Positions 42,676-48,426 of a stretch of 48,426 bases of DNA are shown here, one piece after another. The translations under genes and the position numbers were made by a program. Source of the stretch: Deltaproteobacteria bacterium (lineage in GTDB: Bacteria > Myxococcota_A > Polyangia > JAAYKL01); NCBI GenBank assembly GCA_028713995.1, contig JAQTNF010000019.1, positions 1 through 48,426 on the forward strand. The letters run 5' to 3'. A model generated the notes under the pieces. The model was not told the origin of the DNA, made no database searches, and saw only the letters and a list, made by a program, of their open reading frames with translations. How positions within the stretch are numbered: the stretch's first letter is position 1; every line of letters starts with the position of its first letter.

Positions 42676-44483
42676 GGGTTGTCGGCCAGCCCGCCGATTT
42701 TCTTCTTCTTCTGCTTCGTTCCCGGTCCGGACTTGGGCTGAGGCCGGTTCGCCTCTTGATCATAGGTCGTCCTGGGAGTCTGCGCCATAGGCTTGCGCTG
42801 TTTGCGCTCCTGCTTGGCCGCCTCGGCCTCGGCGGCGGCCTTTGCATCGGCCGCTGCCTTGCCGGTGGAGGCGACCCCGCTCGCGGACATGGACTTGGCC
42901 TCGGAGTCTACAACCACGGGCCTCACCGGTTTGGCCCTGCCCTTGACGAGCTCCATGGCCAGATAGCCCACCCCGCAAAGACCGGCGATGACCAGTGCCG
43001 TCGCGATCCCGATCCGGACCGGCGAGATCCTGGCCCTTCCCGCGTGCTCGGCGAGACTGCGCCTCTTCTTCTTTTTCTTCGTCGGATGCCCGGCCGGCTC
43101 CGAAGAGGCTTCCGGCCTCAACGGTGCGTCGTGCTCCTTGGTCGGCTTGATCCACTGCACCTTGGGATGCGGAATCGGCTGCGGATCGAGCGGCGCCACG
43201 GGCCAGGCCATCGAAGAGATGCGCAGCGATTCGGGCGCCACGGGCTCCGGGAGATGGCTGAACAGCACGTCGGCCAGGGGCAAGGAGGGACGGGGCGTAT
43301 CACCATCAGCCGGCTCCTTCTTGACGGAATCCTCAACGGCCGGCGCCGGAGCCCCCGGACACCGCGAGATCCCGGCCACGAGCGTGGCCTTCACCACGGC
43401 CGGGCTGTACGGCCGGTAGGGCATGATCCTCCAGGCCGTGCGCGGTCCCTCGGACGGCGTCGCCTCGGCCGTGCGCTCCGCAGGCAAAGCAGCCGTTTCG
43501 CCAGGAGCCGATAGCGAAGCCGGGGCGGCGGCGGCGGGAGGAGCGTCGACCGCGCCCTGCGGCAGCACGGTCTCGCGCAGGGCCTGGGCCACGTCGTCGT
43601 TCAGCGTGTTCTCGAGATCCTCCTGAAGCGGAAGCAGATCCCCGATCATGTTGGTCACGCTCTGGTAGCGATTTTCGGGGCCCTTGGTGAGCGCCTTGCG
43701 GATGATATCGAGGAGCCCCGGCGGAACCCTGCCCGGCGGCTGCGGATACTCCGGGTCGTTGAGCACGATCCACCCCATGATCTCGTATCGCGTCGCCCCC
43801 CGGAACGGCCTGTGACCGTAAATCATCTCATACAGGAGCACGCCCACGGTCCAGATGTCGGAGCGCACGTCGATCCCCGGCGCCCGGTCGATCTCCTCGG
43901 GCGCGAGGTAGCTCACGTCCTCCGGAAGATCGACCGCGGTCTTGTATCCCACGTCGACCACGGTCACACGGAGGATGTTGTCCTTGCCGCGGTCGAGGAA
44001 GATGCACTCCGAGCTCAAGGTGCCGCTCATCCGGTTTTCAACATGGAGCGAGTGCAACGCCGACAACACCTGCACGGCGACGGACACGATTGCCCCAGGC
44101 TGCAGCGTGCCGCGCTTTACGAGCACGCTGTGGAGGCTCTGCCCCATGGGGGGATCGAGCACGACGAGCGTCGTGCGTCCGCCCTCCTGCACCATGCCGC
44201 GCAGCCGTACGAAGTTGGGGTGGCCTCCGACCAGCTTGACGTCCGGATCGACCTTGGCGGCCGGGGACACGACGTACACCGCGAGCTTCTTCTTGCCCTC
44301 GGCCTCTGTCGCCTTGGCCTCATAAAGAGAGCCCGCACGATCGCTGTAGAACAGCCGCCCAAGGGTGTACTTGCCGCCGACCACGGTACCCGCGAGCCGC
44401 GTGTGGGCCGGGCGGGCCTGCCCCTCGGACAAGCGTCCCCCGCCCAGTATCGCGCTCTTGCCCGTGTCGCCGGACCAGCCCAT
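42669..44483 (-). CDS. Predicted Ser/Thr pseudokinase with membrane anchor
   Basis: 604 residues. Residues 35-300 have the bacterial Hanks-kinase fold, including LAPEE (about 193-197) and SDIWTVGVLLYEMIYGHRPF (about 208-227). The catalytic residues are replaced: the beta-3 Lys is Tyr70 (LAVYVV), the HRD-x-K-x2-N loop reads SGTLSSEC (about 153-160) with Thr for the catalytic Asp, Ser for Lys and Cys for Asn, and DFG is DVG (177-179). The glycine loop is also degenerate. A Pro/Ala-rich linker, a KKKKKRR patch, a membrane helix (about 508-530) and a Lys/Ala-rich C-terminus follow. Phosphotransfer is improbable; a binding or scaffold role in signalling is the better guess. AGGAGG lies 5 bases before the ATG. 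Confidence 0.85.
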   Translation of the reverse strand: MGWSGDTGKSAILGGGRLSEGQARPAHTRLAGTVVGGKYTLGRLFYSDRAGSLYEAKATEAEGKKKLAVYVVSPAAKVDPDVKLVGGHPNFVRLRGMVQEGGRTTLVVLDPPMGQSLHSVLVKRGTLQPGAIVSVAVQVLSALHSLHVENRMSGTLSSECIFLDRGKDNILRVTVVDVGYKTAVDLPEDVSYLAPEEIDRAPGIDVRSDIWTVGVLLYEMIYGHRPFRGATRYEIMGWIVLNDPEYPQPPGRVPPGLLDIIRKALTKGPENRYQSVTNMIGDLLPLQEDLENTLNDDVAQALRETVLPQGAVDAPPAAAAPASLSAPGETAALPAERTAEATPSEGPRTAWRIMPYRPYSPAVVKATLVAGISRCPGAPAPAVEDSVKKEPADGDTPRPSLPLADVLFSHLPEPVAPESLRISSMAWPVAPLDPQPIPHPKVQWIKPTKEHDAPLRPEASSEPAGHPTKKKKKRRSLAEHAGRARISPVRIGIATALVIAGLCGVGYLAMELVKGRAKPVRPVVVDSEAKSMSASGVASTGKAAADAKAAAEAEAAKQERKQRKPMAQTPRTTYDQEANRPQPKSGPGTKQKKKKIGGLADNPW

Positions 44484-44502
44484 GGGGCCCTCCTACTGCG
44501 AG

Positions 44503-44530
44503 ATAATACCGATTTTTTTGCGAATGGTAA
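44503..44530 (-). promoter_or_regulatory. Candidate sigma-70 promoter of the pseudokinase operon
   Basis: TTACCA (44525-44530) and TATTAT (44503-44508) with a 16-base, A-rich spacer on the minus strand. The predicted start near 44496 leaves a very short leader that still includes AGGAGG. Confidence 0.38.
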
Positions 44531-44542
44531 CTTTCTCGGCTT

Positions 44543-45391
44543 TCAGGAGCCCGTCGCAAAGGACGGCGGCGCGAGGCTGGCGCGCGTGCTGCTGATCGGG
44601 AGCGCGATCTCGAAGCAGGTTCCGTCGGAGTCGGAATCGAGGAGCGTGAGCGTCCCGCCCAAGGCCTCCACCATGCGGCGCGACAGGTACGTGCCGAGAC
44701 CGGCGCCCGCCTTTTTGTCGTGGGTGTTGAACGGCTCGAACATGCGCCCTTTCACCTCTCCTGGCATCCCGTGACCGTTGTCCGCGATTCGCAGGCTCAC
44801 CTTGGTCCCGCCCAGCAGGACCTCCCCGGTGAGGACGAGGCAGGTCGCGCCGGCCTCGGCCGCGTTCTCGAACAGGTTGCAAAGGGCCACGCGCAAGTGT
44901 TCGCCCGGGCCGTACACCCTCACGTTCGGAAGGTTCTCGCAGACGATCTCGATGTGATGGGCGGGATTCTGTTCGAACCGGCCGGGACGCAACATGTCGG
45001 CGAGCCAGAACGAATGGCGCTCCCCGCCTTTCGTCTGGAGCTCGACGAGAAAACGCTCCGTGGCTCTCATCGCCAGTCCGAGGTTCTCGATGCCGTCGGT
45101 GAGGGCCTGCTGCGCCTCCGGTGCGTCCTTCACACTCGCGTGCGCGAACTCCAAGCTCCACATGACCGGGCCCATCTCGTTCTTGAGCTCTTGCAGGAGT
45201 CCGGCCATGGCGGTGTTCAGCTCCGAATAGGCGGCCTGGTGGCGTTCGAGGAGCAGCATGTCGAGCTGCCTGAGCACCTCGGCGGAGCGGGCGGTGTGGC
45301 CTGCGTCCCCGCGGCGAAGGCGGGCGCCGAGGGTGGCATCGAACGACTCGACACAGGTCCGCCAGAGGATCTTCAGGCGTTGAAGAGGCAT
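44543..45391 (-). CDS. Histidine-kinase-like ATPase lacking the phospho-accepting His
   Basis: 282 residues, soluble. Residues about 40-115 form a helical hairpin where an H-box is expected; the segment is LLQELKNEMGPVMWSL, with Gln67 at the usual His. The HATPase domain is intact: N-box NLFENAAEAG (172-181), G1 DNGHGMPG (204-211), F-box MFEPFNT, G2 GAGLGTYLSRRM (229-240). No sensor or membrane segment. I prefer the ATG at 45391; a TTG at 45403 abuts GGGAGAG and leaves no spacing. It follows the receiver protein by 65 bases on the same strand. Confidence 0.82.
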   Translation of the reverse strand: MPLQRLKILWRTCVESFDATLGARLRRGDAGHTARSAEVLRQLDMLLLERHQAAYSELNTAMAGLLQELKNEMGPVMWSLEFAHASVKDAPEAQQALTDGIENLGLAMRATERFLVELQTKGGERHSFWLADMLRPGRFEQNPAHHIEIVCENLPNVRVYGPGEHLRVALCNLFENAAEAGATCLVLTGEVLLGGTKVSLRIADNGHGMPGEVKGRMFEPFNTHDKKAGAGLGTYLSRRMVEALGGTLTLLDSDSDGTCFEIALPISSTRASLAPPSFATGS

Positions 45392-45456
45392 CGTTTCAAG
45401 CAACTCTCCCTAGAGCATCCAAAGGGGTGAGTGATTGAGGATCAAAGACCGGCTTC

Positions 45457-45819
45457 TTACTTCCTGTCGAGCACCCTCGCGAGCTCCTCCGAGCGCGTGA
45501 GCTTGGATACGATCGCGTCGATCCCGGAGTCCGCGATGAGCGTCTTCTCGTCGAGGCCCGTCATGATGACGGCCCTCTCGATCGCGGGATAGCTCCTTCT
45601 CCACTCCGGCACCAGATCGAGGCCGAGCGGATCCCCCTCCCCGAGCCAGTGATCGCAGATCACGTGTGTCACCTTGTTCTCCGCGAGGATCGATGACGCG
45701 ATCGAAGCCGTTCCGGCCGAGAGCACTTCGTCGAAATATCGCCCCATGGCGCGTGTGAGCGCCTTCGCCACGCGCGCTTCGTCATCGACAATCAACAAGG
45801 TCTTCTTTCCCTCATTCAT
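45457..45819 (-). CDS. Single-domain response regulator (CheY-like)
   Basis: 120 residues, a receiver domain only: acidic pair DD(E) at 12-14, phospho-acceptor Asp56 (VICDHWLGEGD), Thr87 (VIMTG) and Lys106 (IVSKLT). Without an output domain it would act through protein contact or as a phosphate carrier. The ATG at 45819 has no ribosome site, and the predicted promoter (45829-45857) places the transcript start about 3 bases upstream, so the message may be nearly leaderless. Upstream gene partner: the His-less ATPase follows on the same transcript. Confidence 0.85.
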   Translation of the reverse strand: MNEGKKTLLIVDDEARVAKALTRAMGRYFDEVLSAGTASIASSILAENKVTHVICDHWLGEGDPLGLDLVPEWRRSYPAIERAVIMTGLDEKTLIADSGIDAIVSKLTRSEELARVLDRK

Positions 45820-45828
45820 GATGATCCG

Positions 45829-45857
45829 ACTATAGCGATGCGTCATGGGCGAGTAAA
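45829..45857 (-). promoter_or_regulatory. Sigma-70 promoter of the receiver/ATPase pair
   Basis: TTTACT (45852-45857) and TATAGT (45829-45834) with a 17-base spacer on the minus strand; the -10 matches 5 of 6. Start predicted at about 45822. Confidence 0.5.
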
Positions 45858-45888
45858 CGAGAATCCTCTTCTGCGTCCGTGACGCCAT

Positions 45889-45906
45889 ATGCATCGTGCG
45901 ATGCAT
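45889..45906. promoter_or_regulatory. Palindrome ATGCATCG-TG-CGATGCAT (operator candidate)
   Basis: Perfect 8-bp arms around 2 bases in the divergent gap between two response-regulator genes, about 32 bases upstream of the -35 element at 45852-45857. Confidence 0.45.
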
Positions 45907-46020
45907 CAAATTTACAATCACACGGGATCAAAGGGAACAAATGTGACAATTTATTTTTGCGGCCCAGGACCTTGGATATCGCCAATCAATCGTGCGCGCG
46001 TTACGATAACAGCAGATATC

Positions 46021-46042
46021 ATGCAGACAGAACGTTCTGCAT
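46021..46042. promoter_or_regulatory. Nested palindrome just upstream of the receiver-HTH gene
   Basis: ATGCAGA (46021-46027) and TCTGCAT (46036-46042) are inverted arms enclosing a perfect 12-base palindrome CAGAACGTTCTG (46028-46039), alternative pairings of the same stretch. It lies 19 bases before the ATG at 46061, where a bound protein would block transcription or translation; autoregulation by the HTH protein is a natural guess. Confidence 0.42.
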
Positions 46043-46060
46043 ATTTTTGGAGAGAACCTG

Positions 46061-46753
46061 ATGCCAGTAGGAACCAAGATCGTTGTTCTCGACGACAACC
46101 TGCGCTTCCTGACCGCGTCCAAAAGATCCCTCGTCTCGTACGGTTTCATCAATGTCGTGCTCGCGGAGACGGCCGCCAAGGCCGAGCCTCACATCGGTCC
46201 GGGCGTTCCCGACCTCCTGTTCGTCGACATCCATCTCGGAGGACGCGAGGACGGCCTCGAATTTCTCCGGAAGGCGCGTGCTCGCGGGTTCGACAGGCTC
46301 GCGGCCGTCATCTCGGGCGACTCGTCGCCGAGCGAGTTCTTCAGGGCGGCCATGGGCGGCGCCAACGATTTTCTCGTGAAGGGGACCAGGCTCGATCTCG
46401 GCAAGGAGGCGCTGCGCATCCTCTCGCGGGGTGAGCTCGACGCGGGAGGCGAGTTTCGGCCCGAGAACGTGGCCGACCTCGGCTACCTGCGGACCATCGG
46501 CCTCACGGAGCGGGATATCGAGATCCTGACCGAGTTCGCCGTCGACTTCCCGCGCTACAAGGATCTGGCCCACCGCATGCAGCAGACCGAGGGACACATA
46601 CGAAAGACGTTCTCGCGCATCTGCACGACGCTCGGGATCGAGAACCTCCCGCAGCTCACGCACATCCTCACGGTCTGCGGCATGTACGCGAGATGGTCCG
46701 CCCTGTCGGCGGAACCGGAGACGTCCGGGGGCAAGGAGAAGGAAGAGTCCTGA
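46061..46753 (+). CDS. Response regulator with LuxR/NarL-like HTH output
   Basis: 230 residues. Receiver domain: DD at 11-12, Asp56 (LLFVDIHLGG), Ser85 (AVISGD) and Lys107 (FLVKGT). C-terminal helix-turn-helix (about 148-203): LTERDIEILTEFAVDFPRYK, then DLAHRMQQTEGHIRKTFSRI and LGIENLPQLTHIL, resembling the LuxR-type DNA-binding domain in order of helices. GGAGAG lies 6 bases before the ATG. Its stop shares one base with the HD-GYP gene start, so both are made together. Likely DNA targets include the palindromes in its own upstream region. Confidence 0.85.
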   Translation: MPVGTKIVVLDDNLRFLTASKRSLVSYGFINVVLAETAAKAEPHIGPGVPDLLFVDIHLGGREDGLEFLRKARARGFDRLAAVISGDSSPSEFFRAAMGGANDFLVKGTRLDLGKEALRILSRGELDAGGEFRPENVADLGYLRTIGLTERDIEILTEFAVDFPRYKDLAHRMQQTEGHIRKTFSRICTTLGIENLPQLTHILTVCGMYARWSALSAEPETSGGKEKEES

Positions 46754-47853
46754 TGGAAACCATCCAGCAGGAAGCCCCGCGGCAGATATCGGAAGAGACC
46801 GTTCCGACCCGGGTGGTCGTCGTCGACGACGATCCGCCCGCCCTGCAGGCGCTGAAGAGGACGCTCGACGACCGGGGTTACGTCGTCTGCCAGGCGAGCA
46901 CCGGCGAAGACGGGCTCGACATCGTCCGCAGGGATCGCCTGGCGGTCATCGTCGCCGACGTCAGGATGCCGCACATGAACGGGATCGAGTTCCTCTGCCG
47001 CGCCCGGGCGATGCAACCCGAGACGTACCGCATCCTCGTGACGGGGCACCTGGACGTTCACATGGCGCTCGAGGCGGTCAACAGGGCCGGCGTTTCGCGC
47101 ATGTTCACAAAGCCGTGGGATCCGAACGAGCTTCGCAGGGTCGTGGACGACGCCGTGCGGGCCTACGAGAGAACCAAGGAAAGGGAACGCCTGAGCGGAC
47201 AGCTTCTGGCCACGTGCGAGGATCTCGGGGCCACCGCGGTCGAGCTCGAGCGGGAGGTCCAGGTGCGCACCGAGAGCCTGCTCCACGGGCTCATCAACGC
47301 CCTCGACTACCGCGACACGGAGACCAAGGATCATTCCCGGCGCGTGGCGAAATACTCGCGACTGCTGGCGCTCAATCTCCACGTCCCCGGCGATTTGCTT
47401 TCGGTCGTGCAGCGCGGGGCGCTGCTTCACGACGTGGGCAAGATCGGCGTATCCGACGCAATCCTCCTCAAGCCCGGCAAGCTCACCGAGGACGAGTGGG
47501 TCGAGATGCGCCGCCATTCCGAGTACGGGCACGACATCCTCGAAGGGATTCCTTTCCTCAAGGAGGCGCGCAAGATCGTGCTCGAGCACCACGAGCGGTT
47601 CGACGGCAAGGGCTATCCACAGGGCAAGTCGGGCCACGACATCTGCCTGGGCGCGCGCATCTTCGCGGTCATCGACACCTACGACGCCATCACGTCGGAT
47701 CGGCCCTACCGCAAGGCGCAGCCCCACGGGACGGCGACCGAGGAGATCCGGAAGATGTCGGGAACCCAGTTCGATCCCGAGGTGGCCGAGGCGTGGTTGG
47801 CGATACCGGAGTCGGAAATCGCCGAGGCGCGTCGCGCCGCCGAGGAGGCCTAG
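46753..47853 (+). CDS. RpfG-like response regulator with HD-GYP domain (c-di-GMP phosphodiesterase)
   Basis: 366 residues. Receiver domain with DDD at 25-27, Asp69 (VIVADVRMPHMNG), Thr97 and Lys120 (MFTKPWDP). A coiled linker (about 135-180) leads to the HD-GYP domain: DHSRRV, ALLHDVGKIGV (HD at 226-227), RHSEYGHDIL, EHHERFDGKGYP (GYP 286-288) and DTYDAITSDRPYR. All catalytic positions are present, so hydrolysis of c-di-GMP under phosphorylation control is expected. The ATG overlaps the preceding stop; a DHp-only gene follows 1 base after its stop. Confidence 0.92.
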   Translation: METIQQEAPRQISEETVPTRVVVVDDDPPALQALKRTLDDRGYVVCQASTGEDGLDIVRRDRLAVIVADVRMPHMNGIEFLCRARAMQPETYRILVTGHLDVHMALEAVNRAGVSRMFTKPWDPNELRRVVDDAVRAYERTKERERLSGQLLATCEDLGATAVELEREVQVRTESLLHGLINALDYRDTETKDHSRRVAKYSRLLALNLHVPGDLLSVVQRGALLHDVGKIGVSDAILLKPGKLTEDEWVEMRRHSEYGHDILEGIPFLKEARKIVLEHHERFDGKGYPQGKSGHDICLGARIFAVIDTYDAITSDRPYRKAQPHGTATEEIRKMSGTQFDPEVAEAWLAIPESEIAEARRAAEEA

Positions 47854-47854
47854 G

Positions 47855-48121
47855 ATGGAGACGGGCAAAATGCCGGAGCAGGACATGCTCGGCATGGTCA
47901 CCACGATCGCGCACGAGCTCAACAACGTCCTCGCCGTGATCACGACCCATTGCCGTTTTCTGCGCGAATGCGTGCACGATCCGCAGCTCAAGGAGGATGT
48001 CGAGCAGATCATGGGCGCGGCCGTCGCGGGAGAGGATCTCGTCAAGCGCATCCGGGATCTCGCGGCCCGTCGCTCGGCTGCCCCGCCGGCCCCCGACGGC
48101 GATGAGCCCTCCTGCCACTGA
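47855..48121 (+). CDS. Stand-alone DHp (HisKA) mini-protein with conserved phospho-accepting His
   Basis: 88 residues: MVTTIAHELNNVLAVITTHC is a canonical H-box (His-Glu-Leu-Asn-Asn), followed by the second DHp helix (LKEDVEQIMGAAVAGEDLVK), then a short Pro-rich tail and stop. There is no ATPase domain downstream, and the region after the stop belongs to a convergent gene, so it is not merely cut by the window. GAGGAGG lies 6 bases before the ATG. It could be phosphorylated in trans by the His-less ATPase at 44543-45391, or serve as a phosphotransfer hub among the three receivers nearby. A decayed kinase is the alternative. Confidence 0.78.
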   Translation: METGKMPEQDMLGMVTTIAHELNNVLAVITTHCRFLRECVHDPQLKEDVEQIMGAAVAGEDLVKRIRDLAARRSAAPPAPDGDEPSCH

Positions 48122-48145
48122 CCAACCGTGGATTTCGAGAGATCG

Positions 48146-48426
48146 TCAGTTGTCGTCGGGCTTTGTGGCTGCGAGGAGCGCCTGGTACCCGGCCTCGTAC
48201 CCTGCGTGATCCGCGGGCTTGGCCCCATCGAGGAACTGCAGGCCGATCCCGGCCGGCGACAGCACCTTCCCCGCGGCCGCGAACTCCTTGCGCCAGACCA
48301 CCTGGGCGGGCAGCGCCACCTCGCCGTCGCCGCACGGCGGCCGGAAGCGGCATTCGACGATCGACTGGAGAGGCGGCGGAGCGATGGTGCGGACGAAGAG
48401 GCCGTTCAGATTGACATTGTACGTAT
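48146..48426 (-). CDS. PilZ-domain protein, C-terminal part (runs off right edge)
   Basis: The last 92 codons of a minus-strand gene, not opened by a start inside the window. The visible sequence has NVNLNGLFVRTIAP, SIVECRFRPP, LPAQVVWRKEF and SPAGIGLQFLDG, which matches the second half of the PilZ fold as found in myxobacterial c-di-GMP-binding proteins (N-x-S/N-x-GLF ... GEVVW ... GxGxxFxD). The RxxxR and first DxSxxG motifs would lie outside the window or be partly represented by NVNLNG. Convergent with the DHp gene. Fits the c-di-GMP theme of the cluster. Confidence 0.75.
   Translation of the reverse strand, partial: TYNVNLNGLFVRTIAPPPLQSIVECRFRPPCGDGEVALPAQVVWRKEFAAAGKVLSPAGIGLQFLDGAKPADHAGYEAGYQALLAATKPDDN

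Noticed and set aside
46028-46039. CAGAACGTTCTG read as an SOS (LexA) box.
   Set aside because: It has neither the CTGT-N8-ACAG nor the GAAC-N4-GTTC spacing, and the neighbours are not DNA-repair genes.

Overview
The window looks like a chromosomal segment of a high-GC, Gram-negative, type IV-piliated bacterium, most likely a myxobacterium-like lineage (Myxococcota, the former Deltaproteobacteria). This is inference from content: several secreted lipoproteins with Asp-Ser/Asp-Thr linkers, two proteins ending in a MYXO-CTERM-like tail (Cys, hydrophobic stretch, Arg cluster), a kinase-fold gene with a TPR-like partner, a PilZ domain, and a full minor-pilin set. I see no rRNA, tRNA, insertion sequence, phage or CRISPR array. 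No gap between genes exceeds about 270 bases.

Layout. 1-4.6 kb (minus): a tightly overlapping fimT-pilV-pilW-pilX-pilY1 operon; the PilY1-like adhesin with a vWA domain runs off the left edge. 4.9-8.6 kb: a DUF6599-like lipoprotein, a small secreted protein, alanine dehydrogenase, and a lipoprotein carrying a eukaryote-like LDL-receptor class A module. 8.6-16.8 kb: surface-glycan genes, namely a Wzx-type flippase, a membrane phosphodiesterase/phosphotransferase, a nucleotidyltransferase, a CDP-glycerol glycerophosphotransferase-like enzyme and two GT4 glycosyltransferases. 16.8-25.4 kb: an amino-acid permease, greA, recG, an unusual sulfatase-fold protein fused to HEAT-like repeats, a TerB-like protein and a frameshifted small secreted gene.

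25.6-34.7 kb is the most unusual part: eight consecutive minus-strand genes, spaced -4 to +35 bases, that encode only three families of exported proteins: two beta-helix lipoproteins, four lipoproteins or variants sharing an uncharacterised IYLYPE domain, and two MYXO-CTERM-like proteins. A strong sigma-54-type promoter (34731-34747) precedes the set. Within it, 944 bases are duplicated nearly identically, the copies diverge exactly inside the Asp-Ser repeat, and a 142-base signal-peptide module is shared between genes. I read this as a surface-protein locus that diversifies by recombination. A second sigma-54-type promoter precedes another Asp-Ser lipoprotein at 37.1-37.4 kb.

34.9-44.5 kb: phosphoglycerate mutase, an rRNA methyltransferase with a THUMP-type N-terminus, a 34-residue Lys-rich protein, an ACE-like M2 peptidase lipoprotein, a small membrane protein, a His-rich metal/anion transporter, and an operon of a predicted pseudokinase, a TPR-like membrane protein and a MAM-like lipoprotein. 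44.5-48.4 kb: a signalling cluster with a receiver protein and a histidine-kinase ATPase that lacks the phospho-accepting His, facing divergently a receiver-HTH regulator, a receiver-HD-GYP c-di-GMP phosphodiesterase and a DHp-only mini-protein that does have the His. A PilZ-domain gene enters from the right edge. Together with the pilus operon, this suggests control of surface behaviour by phosphorelay and c-di-GMP.
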